Shown one piece after another: positions 36,409 to 46,364 of a stretch of DNA of 64,000 nucleotides. The translations under genes and the position numbers were made by a program. Position 1 is the stretch's first letter, and each line of letters opens with the position of its first letter. Location: positions 1 through 64,000 of the forward strand of contig JAFRSD010000002.1 in the NCBI GenBank assembly GCA_017427775.1, written 5' to 3'. The notes under the pieces are model-generated. The model saw nothing but the letters and a program-made list of their open reading frames with translations. It searched no databases and was not told the DNA's origin. The stretch is from Lachnospiraceae bacterium (GTDB taxonomy: Bacteria; Bacillota; Clostridia; Lachnospirales; Lachnospiraceae).

Positions 36409-38466
36409 CTATTTATAGTACTGTTCAAACGTACGGAACTGTCCGCGCAGATACTGGCTGTAATCCTTTTCCTTTACGCCGTTCGTCTGTCTCGCGACAA
36501 AGCCCTCGAGCTTGTCGAGGTATTCTTTCTCAGAAATCGTGCCTTCGGCAACGCCCGTAAGACCCTTCTCCCAGCTGGCCGTAAGTTCCGCGTTTAACAG
36601 CGAACGGATCGACGCGCCGACAATCTCGTATACCATCTCGCCGACACGCATCGGTGTTACGATCTGCGTTTTCTTATTGAGGTTCAGGTAGCCGATCTTC
36701 ACCAGCTTGTTCAATATCTCGGCGCGGGTTGCGCTCGTTCCGATGCCGCTGCCCTTGATCTGGGCACGCAGTTCCTCGTCCTCGATCAGCTGTCCGGCGT
36801 TCTCCATTGCAAGAATCAGCGAACCGGAATTATACCGTTTCGGCGGCTTTGTCTCGCCTTCCCGGATTTCGGTCGTACGGATCGGAAGTTCCATTCCCTT
36901 CTTTAAGGCATTGATTTTTTCGAACATCGAAGCGTCAAGGATCTCCTCCTTTGCCTCTTCGGGCGCGGCGTCTTCGCCTTCCTTCTGCGCGTCCTCCTGT
37001 CCTTCCTGCCCTTCGGTCTTCTTCGGTTTCTTCGCGGTATCGTCGGTATCCTGGCCGCCGTACAGGGCAAGATATCCGGCATCGCTTAAAATCTTCAGGT
37101 TCGAGAAGAACTTCTCCGTCCCGACTTTCAGAACGACCGCGATCTTTTTATACTCCGCGGGCGGATAGAAAATGGCAAGAAATCTTCTCACAATCCGGTC
37201 ATATACGCCTTTGGCCGTTGCCGAAAGCGACGGCAGCGCCTCTAAACCCTGTCCGGTCGGAATGATCGCATAGTGATCCGTGATCTTCTTGTCATCGGTA
37301 TATTTCGTTTTGGCAATCTTCTCATAAAGTCCGAAGCCCTGTACGTCCTTTACGTACTGCAGGTAGTCGGGATTCTTCGCAAGTCCGCCGAGATTCTTCG
37401 TGATCTCCTTCGCAACCGCCGTCGACAGCACGCGCGCGTCGGTACGCGGATAGGTAACAAGCTTCTTCTCATACAGTTCCTGTACGATATTCAGCGTCTG
37501 GTCCGGGCTGATCTTAAAGCGTCTCGCACACTCGTTCTGCAGCTCTGCCAGGTTGAATAAAAGCGGCGGGTTCTTCTTTTCAGTCTTCTTCTCAAGAGAG
37601 TCAATCAGAGCGGTGTCCCCGTTTTCCTTCATCTCAGGGATGCAGCGCTCGGCATCCTCCCGCTTCTTGAAGCCGTTCTCCTTGTAAAGAAGCGGCGACT
37701 CGAAATACTTCGTTCCTTCGACCGCGCGCCATTCACCCTCGATCATGGCATCGTCCGGGCCAAATGTGCCGACGATCCGATAGAAAGGCGTCTTCACGAA
37801 GCTTCGGATCTCGCGTTCTCTGCGGACAACCATTCCGAGAACGCATGTCATAACGCGTCCGACGGAGATCGCGCCGCGCTTCTGCGCGTTCAGGTAACTC
37901 TGCACGGTTCCGCCGTATTTAATAGTCAGCACGCGCGAGAAATTGATACCCATCAGATAGTCTTCCTTTGCCCGCAGATAAGCTGCGTCGGAAAGATTGT
38001 TGTAAGCGGAAAGCGGCTTTGCCTCACGGATGCCGCGAAGGATTTCCTCCTCAGTCTGGGAATCGATCCAGACACGGCGCTTGTCCTTCGTATCCGGTAC
38101 CTTCGCCATCCGGTCTACCAGACGGTAGATATATTCTCCTTCCCGTCCCGAGTCGGTGCATACATAGATGCGCTCCACATCGCTTCTGTTGAGCAGTCCC
38201 TTTACCGTATCAAACTGCTTCTTTACATTGCCGATGACCTCGTATTTCCAGTCCTTCGGCAGGAACGGAAGCGTCTCCGCCTTCCATTGTTTTAACGCCG
38301 GATCGTAAACCTCCGGATAGCTCATCGTAACGAGATGACCGACGCACCACGTTACCACGCTTCCTTCGCTTTCCAGATAGCCGTCCTTCCGGCTGAAATT
38401 CTCATGCAGCGCTTTGGCAAATTCCTGCGCTACGCTCGGTTTCTCCGCAATATACAGTTGTTTCAT
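36409..38466 (-). CDS. topB: DNA topoisomerase III
   Basis: Type IA topoisomerase that resolves single-strand DNA links. 685 residues. Toprim domain: LYIAEKPSVAQEFA, CTDSGREGEYIYR. The catalytic Tyr is in LVTYPRTDAR. Later, STSATRAEI-like GIGTSATRAEILNKL marks the type IA fold. A Glu/Lys-rich insert (about 475-510) with no match lies in the middle, possibly a flexible linker. The C-terminus lacks zinc fingers. The ATG at 38466 has AAGGAG about 11 nt upstream. Chromosomal topB is normal; mobile elements also carry it, but the neighbours here are housekeeping genes. Confidence 0.94.
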   Translation of the reverse strand: MKQLYIAEKPSVAQEFAKALHENFSRKDGYLESEGSVVTWCVGHLVTMSYPEVYDPALKQWKAETLPFLPKDWKYEVIGNVKKQFDTVKGLLNRSDVERIYVCTDSGREGEYIYRLVDRMAKVPDTKDKRRVWIDSQTEEEILRGIREAKPLSAYNNLSDAAYLRAKEDYLMGINFSRVLTIKYGGTVQSYLNAQKRGAISVGRVMTCVLGMVVRREREIRSFVKTPFYRIVGTFGPDDAMIEGEWRAVEGTKYFESPLLYKENGFKKREDAERCIPEMKENGDTALIDSLEKKTEKKNPPLLFNLAELQNECARRFKISPDQTLNIVQELYEKKLVTYPRTDARVLSTAVAKEITKNLGGLAKNPDYLQYVKDVQGFGLYEKIAKTKYTDDKKITDHYAIIPTGQGLEALPSLSATAKGVYDRIVRRFLAIFYPPAEYKKIAVVLKVGTEKFFSNLKILSDAGYLALYGGQDTDDTAKKPKKTEGQEGQEDAQKEGEDAAPEEAKEEILDASMFEKINALKKGMELPIRTTEIREGETKPPKRYNSGSLILAMENAGQLIEDEELRAQIKGSGIGTSATRAEILNKLVKIGYLNLNKKTQIVTPMRVGEMVYEIVGASIRSLLNAELTASWEKGLTGVAEGTISEKEYLDKLEGFVARQTNGVKEKDYSQYLRGQFRTFEQYYK

Positions 38467-38541
38467 GTACGGATGATCTCCTTCCCCCGGTCACTGCCGC
38501 GCTTCTTCGCGGCTTCCGGCATAGCGCACACATACATAGTT

Positions 38542-38571
38542 ATTTTACCACAAATCCCATGATTCTTGCAA
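38542..38571 (-). promoter_or_regulatory. SigA-type promoter of topB
   Basis: Minus strand TTGCAA (38566-38571), 18-nt spacer, TAAAAT (38542-38547). Moderate match. Confidence 0.6.
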
Positions 38572-38582
38572 TGCCAACAGTG

Positions 38583-38610
38583 AAAAAGGACCGGATGAAA
38601 CCGGTCCTTT
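38583..38610 (-). terminator. Terminator after glyA
   Basis: Minus strand AAAGGACCGG-6 nt-CCGGTCCTTT (10-bp perfect stem), followed by TTC. It separates glyA from topB. Confidence 0.85.
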
Positions 38611-38685
38611 GCAAATCATATGAGTTGTACTTTCCGTACGAAAACGGGATGCTGTCCCATTTGCCGTCGGAAGCGCCGCTTCCGA

Positions 38686-39933
38686 TTACTCGTACAGCGG
38701 ATACTTGTCGGTAAGGGACTTAACGATTGCTGCAGCCTTAGCCTTGTTGGCCTCGTCGCCGGGCTTCTTAACAACCAGTGCGATGGCTTCCGCAATCTTG
38801 TCCATATCCGCTTCGTTCATGCCACGGGACGTAACGGCTGCGGTTCCGAGACGGATACCGCTCGTAACGAACGGCGATGCCGGATCGTTCGGAATGGTAT
38901 TCTTGTTGCAGGTGATATGAACCTCGTCAAGGAGCTTCTCGGCATCCTTACCGGTAATGTTCATATTGATCAGATCAACGAGCATCAGATGGTTGTCGGT
39001 TCCGTCGGAAACGATCTTGAAACCGCGACTCTGAAGGCCCTTGCAGAGAGCCTGCGCATTCTTGATGATGTTGCCTGCGTACTCCTTGAAAGAAGGCTCC
39101 AAAGCTTCCTTGAAGCATACTGCCTTAGCGGCGATCACATGCATCAGAGGACCTCCCTGGATTCCCGGGAATACGGCCTTATTGAACTTATGCTCATCGG
39201 CAAATGCCTGGCATGAAAGGATCATGCCGCCTCTCGGTCCGCGAAGCGTCTTGTGGGTCGTCGTCGTAACAACGTGTGCATACGGGATCGGGCTCTCATG
39301 ATATCCGCCGGCAACAAGACCCGCGATGTGAGCCATATCTACCATCAGGTAAGCACCGACCGAATCGGCGATCTCACGGAAACGCTTGAAATCAATCTTT
39401 CTTGCATAAGCGCTGGCACCGGCAATGATCAGCTTCGGCCGGCATTCCTTCGCGATGCGCTCTACTTCGTCATAATCGATGAAGCCGTTATCGTTTACTC
39501 CGTAAGGAACGATGTTGAAGTACGTTCCGGAGAAGTTCACCGGGCTTCCGTGTGTCAGATGTCCGCCGTGTGCGAGGTTCATACCCATTACGGTATCACC
39601 GGGCTTCAAAAGGGCGAACTGTACGGCCATGTTGGCCTGTGCGCCGGAATGCGGCTGTACATTTACATACTCGCAGCCGAACAGCTTCTTGGCACGCTCG
39701 ATCGCAAGGTTCTCGGCGATATCCACGAATTCGCATCCGCCGTAATAACGGTGTGCGGGATATCCCTCCGCATATTTATTCGTCAATACGCTTCCCATCG
39801 CAGCCATAACAGCCTTGCTTACAAGGTTCTCGGATGCGATCAGCTCAATATTGTTTCTCTGTCTTCCCAGCTCCAGGGTAATGCTTTCCGCAAGTTCCGG
39901 GTCAACCGTTTTCACATCGTCAAATGAATACAT
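38686..39933 (-). CDS. glyA: Serine hydroxymethyltransferase
   Basis: PLP enzyme turning serine and tetrahydrofolate into glycine and methylene-THF. 415 residues. [14 protein letters not shown] near the N-terminus, [12 protein letters not shown], and the PLP Lys in [14 protein letters not shown]-terminal [19 protein letters not shown] is typical. The ATG at 39933 follows GAGAGG. It is a single-gene unit ending in a terminator; divergent from the dCMP deaminase gene with about 195 nt between. Confidence 0.97.
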   Translation of the reverse strand: MYSFDDVKTVDPELAESITLELGRQRNNIELIASENLVSKAVMAAMGSVLTNKYAEGYPAHRYYGGCEFVDIAENLAIERAKKLFGCEYVNVQPHSGAQANMAVQFALLKPGDTVMGMNLAHGGHLTHGSPVNFSGTYFNIVPYGVNDNGFIDYDEVERIAKECRPKLIIAGASAYARKIDFKRFREIADSVGAYLMVDMAHIAGLVAGGYHESPIPYAHVVTTTTHKTLRGPRGGMILSCQAFADEHKFNKAVFPGIQGGPLMHVIAAKAVCFKEALEPSFKEYAGNIIKNAQALCKGLQSRGFKIVSDGTDNHLMLVDLINMNITGKDAEKLLDEVHITCNKNTIPNDPASPFVTSGIRLGTAAVTSRGMNEADMDKIAEAIALVVKKPGDEANKAKAAAIVKSLTDKYPLYE

Positions 39934-40068
39934 AGCAAACCTCTCTTCGATCATATTTCGTACCATAACCGGACGGATTTCCGCATAAAGAAAAACGCCC
40001 CGCGCACGCCGTTATCATATTAGCACAGCGGAAAGGAAAATGGAACACCCAATATTTTTTTTATGATA

Positions 40069-40097
40069 TTGCACAATTCCCCGCGAATTGATACAAT
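40069..40097 (+). promoter_or_regulatory. SigA-type promoter of dCMP deaminase gene
   Basis: TTGCAC (40069-40074), 17-nt spacer, TACAAT (40092-40097). Transcription would start near 40104. Confidence 0.7.
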
Positions 40098-40110
40098 CAT
40101 TTTATCAATT
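40086..40110. promoter_or_regulatory. Palindrome over the dCMP deaminase promoter
   Basis: Perfect inverted repeat AATTGATA-9 nt-TATCAATT flanks and overlaps the -10 box and the expected start site. It could be an operator. No regulator gene is beside it. Confidence 0.5.
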
Positions 40111-40127
40111 ATTCTGAGGTGAACGTG

Positions 40128-40607
40128 ATGAAACGAACCGATTATCTGTCCTGGGACCAGTATTTCATGGGAATCGCCCTTCTTTCCGCGCAGCGGAGCA
40201 AAGACCCTAACACGAGTGTCGGAGCATGTATCGTAAGCCCCGAGAACCGAATCCTTTCCGTCGGCTACAACGGCATGCCGAAGGGCTGCTCCGATGACGA
40301 GTATCCGTGGGAGCGCGAAGGCGACGAGCTCGATACCAAATATTTCTATGTATGCCACGCGGAACTGAATGCCATCCTCAATTACACGGGTTCCGACATT
40401 AAGGGCGCCCGCGTTTACACGACGCTCTTCCCCTGTAACGAGTGCGCGAAGGCCCTCATCCAGGCGGGCGTCACCGAAGTCATCTATTACTGCGACAAAT
40501 ACGACGGAACCAAAGCCAACATTGCCGCAAAGCGCATGTTCACTTCGGCCGGTGTTACTTACCGTCCCCTCTCTCCTTCGGGCAGGGACATCGTACTTTC
40601 ACTGTAA
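40128..40607 (+). CDS. dCMP deaminase (cytidine/deoxycytidylate deaminase family)
   Basis: Converts dCMP to dUMP for thymidylate synthesis. 159 residues. Zinc and catalytic motifs: VCHAELNAIL (His and proton-shuttling Glu) and TLFPCNECAKALI (two Cys). DPNTSVGACIV and GYNGMPKGCSDDE are typical of dCMP deaminases and ComEB. The ATG at 40128 follows TGAGGTG with a 6-nt gap; a GTG nine bases upstream overlaps that site. First of three plus-strand genes. Confidence 0.93.
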   Translation: MKRTDYLSWDQYFMGIALLSAQRSKDPNTSVGACIVSPENRILSVGYNGMPKGCSDDEYPWEREGDELDTKYFYVCHAELNAILNYTGSDIKGARVYTTLFPCNECAKALIQAGVTEVIYYCDKYDGTKANIAAKRMFTSAGVTYRPLSPSGRDIVLSL

Positions 40608-40674
40608 AACAATCCGAAACCGCAGGACCGTCCGGGAACAGGTCATGCAGCGCCGCATTGTAAGGCACTGCATA

Positions 40675-40692
40675 ACCGCCAAGGCGGTCTTT
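40675..40692 (+). terminator. Weak terminator after dCMP deaminase gene
   Basis: ACCGC-CAAG-GCGGT hairpin followed by CTTTTATATTT. The stem is short, so termination may be partial. Confidence 0.55.
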
Positions 40693-40759
40693 TATATTTC
40701 TTGTAAATAATATCCAAAAGACTGCATCGGATATCACAAAAATATCACAGAATAACAAC

Positions 40760-40789
40760 TTGTTTTTCCGCTCGTCATTTTGTTATAAT
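40760..40789 (+). promoter_or_regulatory. Promoter of fused ABC transporter gene
   Basis: TTGTTT (40760-40765), 18-nt spacer, TATAAT (40784-40789). Just upstream, ATATCACA occurs twice (40731-40738 and 40742-40749), starts 11 nt apart. Confidence 0.6.
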
Positions 40790-40847
40790 CAACCCTGTCA
40801 GTATATAAAGAGTTATATAAACTAAGGTAACAGAAAGGTTCATTTTT

Positions 40848-43580
40848 ATGCTTGTATTGCAAAATATCACAAAGGATTATCCCGTCGGCGACGAGACCGT
40901 ACACGCTTTAAAAGGCGTCAGTCTTTCGTTCCGCGAGAGTGAATTTGTCGCGATCCTCGGTCCTTCCGGCTGCGGCAAGACAACGCTTCTCAATATTGTC
41001 GGCGGACTGGACCGCTACAATGACGGCGATCTGATCATCAACGGTCGTTCCACGAAGGAATACAGTGCCAAGGATTGGGACGCATACCGGAATCACAGCA
41101 TCGGATTTGTCTTCCAGTCCTACAACCTGATCCCGCACCAGACGGTACTAAAGAACGTTGAGCTTGCTCTCACGCTCTCCGGCGTATCGAAGAGCGAGCG
41201 CAGAAAGCGTGCTGTAGAGGTACTTGAGAAAGTCGGTCTCGGCGATCAGCTCAACAAGAAACCGAACCAGATGTCCGGCGGACAGATGCAGCGTGTTGCG
41301 ATCGCCCGTGCCATGGTCAACAACCCCGACATCCTTCTTGCCGACGAGCCGACCGGCGCGCTCGATACCGAGACGAGCATCCAGATCATGGATCTTCTCA
41401 AGGAGATTTCCAAGACCAAGCTTGTCATCATGGTAACGCATAACCCGGATCTTGCCGACCAGTACGCCACCCGTACCGTGAAGCTCTTAGACGGAAAGAT
41501 CACCGGTGATTCAATGCCGGTTACCGAAACCGTTGACGAGGAAGCAGGAAAGAAAGCGAATCGAACTTCGATGTCCTTCTTCACGGCGCTTTCGCTTTCG
41601 CTTACGAACCTGATGACCAAGAAGGCGAGAACGTTCCTCACCGCATTTGCCGGCAGTATCGGTATCATCGGTATTGCCTTGATCCTGTCACTCAGTAACG
41701 GCGTGCAGGAATATATCGACCGCGTGCAGGAGGAAACGCTTTCCACCTATCCGCTGATGATCCAGCAGCAGACTGCCGATACGTCCGCGCTTCTCTCCGC
41801 TCTTTTGGGCGTAAGAAACTCCGATTCCGAAGTGCATGAGGACGGCCGCATCTACTCGAGCAACGCGATGGGTGAGATGATGAACGCCCTTCTCTCCGAG
41901 ATCAAGATCAACGACCTCGAGAGTTTCAAAAAGTTCCTCGAATCGAACGACGAGATCAAGGAACTCGTTTCCGATATCAAATACACGTACACCTGCGAAC
42001 CGAACATTTACATGAAAGATACTTCCAAAGGCGTGATCCAGCTGAATCCGAGCACAATCATGTCCGCCATGTATTCCGCCATGGGCGCATCCGAGAGCAC
42101 CGTTTCCGAATTCAGTTCGATGTCCTCAATGTACGGCTCTGCCGCAACGATGAGCGTATTTACCGAGCTGCTCGACAATGAGGAGCTCATGCATTCGCAG
42201 TATGACCTGATCGCGGGCAAATGGCCTGCGGAATGGAACGAGGTGCTTCTGATTGTCGATGACAACAACGAGATCAGTGACTTTGCTCTTTACTCCATCG
42301 GCTTGAAGGATCCGACCGAGGTGGAAGGCAAGATCCGCCGCATGTTTCTCGGCGAGAAGATCGAAAGCGAGAAGATCTCCTTTTCCTACGATGATCTGCT
42401 TGCCCTCACTTTCCGTCTTGTAATTCCGGCCGATTATTTCACCTATAATACCGTATCCCGTCAGTGGGAAAGCCGTCAGAACGATGAAACCTATATGAAA
42501 GAGCTTCTCTTCGATCCCGAAAAGAGCGCCGAGATCCGCGTTGTCGGAATCGTACGTCCTGATGAGGAGGCGGTTGCAACTTCCGCAAACGGTGCGATCG
42601 GTTTCACCAAGAAGCTGACCGAATATATTGTAAACGAGAGTGCCAAGAGGGAGATCGTGAAGCAGCAGCTTGCTGATCCCGACACCGACGTATTCACCGG
42701 AATCCCGTTCGAGAAGACGAAAGAACTCACGCCCGAAGAGATTCGCGCGGAGTTCATCGCAAACCTTGATGTGATGAGCGAAACCGAGCGCGCGCAGACC
42801 GAAATGATGTTCAAAATGATGATCGAAACCGACGACACCGGCGCGTTCGACCAGCTGAAGCAGGCTATGGCTGCGGGACAGGAATTCAGCCTGGCGGATT
42901 TCATCAATGCCCTTCCCGATGAAATGCTTTTAAGTCTCAGCAAGTCCTCCGGCCAGAAGACGACCAAGAACACCTATGATACCAATATGATGCTTCTCGG
43001 CTACGCCCGGCTTGAAAATCCTTACATGATCAGTATCTATCCGAAGGACTTCAAGGCCAAGGACCGCATTACCGAGATCATCAAGGAATATAACGCCTCC
43101 GTTCCCGAGGAGACCAAGATTGAATACACCGATTTCATTGCGCTTCTGATGTCGAGCGTCAGCACGATCATCAATGCGATCACCTACATTCTGATCGCAT
43201 TTGTCGCCATCTCGCTGATCGTTTCGTCGATCATGATCGGTATCATCACATACATTTCCGTTCTAGAACGTACCAAGGAAATCGGTATTCTTCGTTCGAT
43301 CGGCGCAAGCAAGCGCGATATCAGCCGCGTATTCAACGCAGAGACGATGATCATCGGATTTGTCTCCGGTGCACTCGGCATTCTGGTTACCGTGCTTCTG
43401 AATATCCCGATCAATATTATCATTCACCACTTCGTGGATATCAGCAGACTTTCGAGACTGCCGATTCTCGGTGCGGTGATCCTGATCGTCATCAGCATCT
43501 GCCTGACGCTGATCGCCGGTCTGATCCCGTCGCGAATCGCCGCGAAGAAGGACCCCGTTACCGCGCTTCGGTCCGAATAA
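40848..43580 (+). CDS. MacB-like ABC transporter with ATPase and FtsX permease fused
   Basis: 910 residues. Residues 1-225 are the ATPase: Walker [23 protein letters not shown], signature MSGGQMQR, Walker [12 protein letters not shown], His loop VTHN. A first membrane helix follows (about 255-285, [20 protein letters not shown]), then about 480 residues outside, and three helices in the C-terminal FtsX domain (about 770-905) with [19 protein letters not shown] and a last segment ending [16 protein letters not shown]. Such proteins export lipids or peptides or resist antimicrobial peptides; substrate is unknown. The outside domain is rich in Asp, Glu and Ser. AGAAAGG precedes the ATG. Confidence 0.93.
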   Translation: MLVLQNITKDYPVGDETVHALKGVSLSFRESEFVAILGPSGCGKTTLLNIVGGLDRYNDGDLIINGRSTKEYSAKDWDAYRNHSIGFVFQSYNLIPHQTVLKNVELALTLSGVSKSERRKRAVEVLEKVGLGDQLNKKPNQMSGGQMQRVAIARAMVNNPDILLADEPTGALDTETSIQIMDLLKEISKTKLVIMVTHNPDLADQYATRTVKLLDGKITGDSMPVTETVDEEAGKKANRTSMSFFTALSLSLTNLMTKKARTFLTAFAGSIGIIGIALILSLSNGVQEYIDRVQEETLSTYPLMIQQQTADTSALLSALLGVRNSDSEVHEDGRIYSSNAMGEMMNALLSEIKINDLESFKKFLESNDEIKELVSDIKYTYTCEPNIYMKDTSKGVIQLNPSTIMSAMYSAMGASESTVSEFSSMSSMYGSAATMSVFTELLDNEELMHSQYDLIAGKWPAEWNEVLLIVDDNNEISDFALYSIGLKDPTEVEGKIRRMFLGEKIESEKISFSYDDLLALTFRLVIPADYFTYNTVSRQWESRQNDETYMKELLFDPEKSAEIRVVGIVRPDEEAVATSANGAIGFTKKLTEYIVNESAKREIVKQQLADPDTDVFTGIPFEKTKELTPEEIRAEFIANLDVMSETERAQTEMMFKMMIETDDTGAFDQLKQAMAAGQEFSLADFINALPDEMLLSLSKSSGQKTTKNTYDTNMMLLGYARLENPYMISIYPKDFKAKDRITEIIKEYNASVPEETKIEYTDFIALLMSSVSTIINAITYILIAFVAISLIVSSIMIGIITYISVLERTKEIGILRSIGASKRDISRVFNAETMIIGFVSGALGILVTVLLNIPINIIIHHFVDISRLSRLPILGAVILIVISICLTLIAGLIPSRIAAKKDPVTALRSE

Positions 43581-43590
43581 GCCGTTATTT

Positions 43591-43620
43591 AAGGGGCTTC
43601 CGCCGGAGGCCCCTTTTCTT
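43591..43620 (+). terminator. Terminator after fused ABC gene
   Basis: AAGGGGC and GCCCCTT pair, with inner TCC/GGA, followed by TTCTT. The next gene starts 16 nt later, so read-through may supply it. Confidence 0.75.
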
Positions 43621-43635
43621 ATCTTTGGAGGTTGT

Positions 43636-46170
43636 ATGAAGAAACTTGTCATCGGAATGCTGGCCCATGTAGACGCCGGGAAGACGACGCTGTCGGAAGC
43701 CCTGCTCTTTCATGCGGGAGTTTTGCGCCGTATGGGCCGTGTTGACCGCCGTGACACGTTTTTTGACACGCGTGCCGCCGAGCGTGAGCGCGGCATTACA
43801 ATCTTCTCAAAGCAGGCCGTTCTGCCTTTTCCGGACTGCTCCTTTACGCTGCTCGATACGCCGGGACACGTTGATTTCTCCCCGGAAACCGAGCGCACCA
43901 TGTCCGTTCTTGACTATGCCGTGCTCGTGATCAGCGGTGCGGACGGCGTACAGAATCATACCGAAACGCTTTGGAACCTGCTCTCCCATTACCGGATCCC
44001 GACAGTCCTTTTCGTCAATAAAATGGACCAGCCCGGTACCGACGAGCAGGCTCTTCTTGTCTCTTTGAAGAAGAAACTGTCCGATTCGATCGTCAATCTG
44101 ACGCATCCGGACGAGGAGGACCTGAGTTTATTAAGCGAGGAAATGTTACAGGAATATCTCGAAACCGGAGCGGTACGGCGGTCACATTTTCCCGCGCTGA
44201 TCCGCGAGCGGCGCATGTTCCCGTGCTTCTTCGGTTCCGCCCTTAAGGACGTCGGTGTGGATACGTTTCTCGAGGCGCTCAGGGAACTGACCGTGATGCC
44301 CGAGACGGAGGAATCATTCGGCGCGAGGGTTTATAAGATTACCTATGATGCCGACAACACAAGGCTTACCCATATGAAAATCACGGGCGGAACGCTTTCC
44401 GCAAAAGAAATGATCGAGGAAGCAGGCAAAGTTGACCGCATCCGCATCTATTCCGGGGAAAAGTTCACAGTCGTACCAACCGTTTCGACAGGCGACCTGT
44501 GCGCCGTAACGGGCCTTGCCGACAGCCGCGCGGGCGATGTATACGGCTCCGCGAAGAACAGCGAGGCTGCCGTTCTCGAGCCGGTGCTCTCCTACCGTCT
44601 GCGCCCCAAGAATATGGACTCCGTTAAGCTTCTGCCGCTGATCAAAAGACTGGAGGAGGAAGACCCGTCCCTTCACGTATTGTGGGAGGAAGCGGTTAAA
44701 GAAATCCACATCCAGGTTATGGGAACCGTACAGCTTGAAATCCTTACCCGCGAACTTCACGACCGATTCGGCGCGGATGTCGCATTTGACACGGGAAGCA
44801 TCGTCTATCGCGAAACAATCGCCGATACCGTCGAAGGCGTCGGCCATTTCGAACCGCTTCGTCACTATGCGGAAGTGCATCTTGTGCTCTCTCCGCTGCC
44901 TGCGGGAAGCGGCTTACAGTTTCAGACGGCACTGAGCGAAGACCTTCTATCAGGCAACTGGCAGCGCCTGATTCTCACGCACCTTGCCGAGAAACGCCAC
45001 CGCGGCGTATTGACCGGTTCCTTCTTAACCGACGTCAGCATTACGCTCGTCGCCGGCAAAGCTCATCCGAAGCATACGGAGGGCGGCGACTTCCGCCAGG
45101 CCACCTACCGTGCCGTCCGTCAGGGCCTCATGCAGGCGGAAAATGTGCTGCTCGAACCCTTCTACTCGTTTTGCATCACATTGCCCGAGGAATCCCTCGG
45201 ACGCGTCATGCATGAACTCAATACGATGTATGCTTCGTTTCACCGGGAGGACGATACCCTTGAAGGTGAGGCGGTTCTTTGCGGTTCCGCGCCGGTTTCC
45301 GCATTCCGCGATTTTCCGGCAACGCTTCCGGCTTTTACGAAAGGCCGCGGGCGGATCACCTGGCAGGTTGACGGATACCGTCCCTGTCATAATGCCGACG
45401 AAGTGATTGCCGCCATGCATTACGATCCGGAAGCGGATCTCAGAAATCCCTCCGGTTCGGTATTCTGTACGCACGGCTCCGGTTATCCGGTTGCCTGGTA
45501 CGAAGTGCCGGAGCATATGCATTTGCCATTTGTATTAAAGTCGGAGGAAGGGGAAGCGGAAACGGTCACCTTTTCCGCCCCGGACGTACGCTCCCGCATG
45601 GAAGAGATGGATCTGGCGCTCGGTACCGAAGAAATCGACCGGATTATTCAACGCTCCGGTCACGCCAACGAACGAACCGGTAAAAAGGCACCCTTGAAAA
45701 AGCCCGCAACGAAACCGTACCGCGGCACCGAGACTAAGCACTTAAACGGTCCGGAATGGGTATTGGTGGACGGCTACAATATTATCCACGCCTGGCCTGA
45801 GCTTTCAGAGCTTGCGAACGTCAATCTTGACGCTGCGCGCGGAAAGCTGCTCGACCAGTTGACGAATTACGCGGCGTTCAAAGGCTGCGAGCTGATCGCC
45901 GTCTTCGATGCGTACCGCATTACCGGGCACGCCGAGGAATACTTTGATTATCACAACATTCACGTTGTATTTACGAAGGAAGCCGAAACGGCGGACCGCT
46001 ATATCGAGCGGTTTACGCATCTGCATGCCGGTGATTACCGGATCCGCGTCGCAACCTCGGACGGTCTCGAACAGATCATTATCCGCGGTGCCGGAAGCCT
46101 TGTCGTCTCGGCGCGGGAATTCCTTGCCGAGATCAAAGCCGCCGAACAGGATATCCGGGAACATATCTGA
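43636..46170 (+). CDS. TetM/EF-G-like translational GTPase fused to Rae1/YacP (NYN) endonuclease domain
   Basis: 844 residues. Residues 1-690 are a ribosomal-protection-type GTPase: G1 AHVDAGKTT, G2 RGIT, G3 DTPGH (74-78), G4 NKMD (128-131), and the TetM-like domain IV segment HTEGGDFRQATYRAVRQGL. Residues 705-844 match the YacP/Rae1 NYN nuclease: WVLVDGYNIIHAWPEL (Asp 712), AVFDAY (Asp 758), FTKEAETADRYIE (Asp 787), VATSDGLEQ (Asp 809). In B. subtilis Rae1 cuts mRNA in the ribosomal A site, where TetM/EF-G proteins bind. The fusion suggests one protein that binds a ribosome and cuts its mRNA; tetracycline resistance is not claimed. GGAGG precedes the ATG. The frame is continuous across the junction. 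Confidence 0.93.
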   Translation: MKKLVIGMLAHVDAGKTTLSEALLFHAGVLRRMGRVDRRDTFFDTRAAERERGITIFSKQAVLPFPDCSFTLLDTPGHVDFSPETERTMSVLDYAVLVISGADGVQNHTETLWNLLSHYRIPTVLFVNKMDQPGTDEQALLVSLKKKLSDSIVNLTHPDEEDLSLLSEEMLQEYLETGAVRRSHFPALIRERRMFPCFFGSALKDVGVDTFLEALRELTVMPETEESFGARVYKITYDADNTRLTHMKITGGTLSAKEMIEEAGKVDRIRIYSGEKFTVVPTVSTGDLCAVTGLADSRAGDVYGSAKNSEAAVLEPVLSYRLRPKNMDSVKLLPLIKRLEEEDPSLHVLWEEAVKEIHIQVMGTVQLEILTRELHDRFGADVAFDTGSIVYRETIADTVEGVGHFEPLRHYAEVHLVLSPLPAGSGLQFQTALSEDLLSGNWQRLILTHLAEKRHRGVLTGSFLTDVSITLVAGKAHPKHTEGGDFRQATYRAVRQGLMQAENVLLEPFYSFCITLPEESLGRVMHELNTMYASFHREDDTLEGEAVLCGSAPVSAFRDFPATLPAFTKGRGRITWQVDGYRPCHNADEVIAAMHYDPEADLRNPSGSVFCTHGSGYPVAWYEVPEHMHLPFVLKSEEGEAETVTFSAPDVRSRMEEMDLALGTEEIDRIIQRSGHANERTGKKAPLKKPATKPYRGTETKHLNGPEWVLVDGYNIIHAWPELSELANVNLDAARGKLLDQLTNYAAFKGCELIAVFDAYRITGHAEEYFDYHNIHVVFTKEAETADRYIERFTHLHAGDYRIRVATSDGLEQIIIRGAGSLVVSAREFLAEIKAAEQDIREHI

Positions 46171-46180
46171 AAATGTGCAT

Positions 46181-46260
46181 TGCTCCGGGTGACCGGATAC
46201 TCCACGTGAGTGAAATGCTCCCGATGACCGGGCGCTCTGCGAGAGTAAATTGTTCCGGAT
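46181..46260 (+). repeat. Imperfect 35-nt tandem repeats after the GTPase-Rae1 gene
   Basis: Units at 46181-46215 and 46216-46250 align without gaps at 25 of 35 bases; a third starts at 46251 (TGTTCCGGAT) and decays. Each full unit can form two short hairpins: unit 1 TCCGG-GTGA-CCGGA and CTC/GAG; unit 2 CCCG/CGGG and CTCT-GCG-AGAG. Period 35 is not a multiple of 3, so coding is unlikely. Function unknown. Confidence 0.6.
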
Positions 46261-46299
46261 AATTTGACACTGCGTAAGACATCAATAAGACAGAAACAG

Positions 46300-46364
46300 A
46301 AAAGGTACCTTGCCAAATATGACTGCCTTTCATGCATCATATCGGCAAAGTACCTTTTTTATTA
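46300..46364 (+). terminator. Long-stem terminator after the GTPase-Rae1 gene
   Basis: AAAAGGTACCTTGCC and GGCAAAGTACCTTTT form a 15-bp stem (one mismatch) around a 29-nt loop, followed by TTTTTTATT on the plus strand. On the minus strand only TTTTC follows, so it may also end the convergent amidase transcript weakly. From 46365 to 46464 I see nothing further. Confidence 0.75.

Noticed and set aside
36409-38466. topB as mark of an integrated conjugative element
   Set aside because: No integrase, relaxase, T4SS or attachment repeats are nearby; neighbours are ordinary chromosomal genes.
39934-40068. Riboswitch upstream of glyA
   Set aside because: I found no glycine, THF or SAM riboswitch core; only a GC-rich stretch.
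43636-46170. Plain tetracycline resistance gene (tetM/tetW type)
   Set aside because: The GTPase half is only TetM-like, and the C-terminal Rae1 domain and chromosomal setting speak against calling resistance from sequence.
46181-46260. CRISPR array
   Set aside because: Units are adjacent with no spacers and only 71 percent alike; no cas genes.
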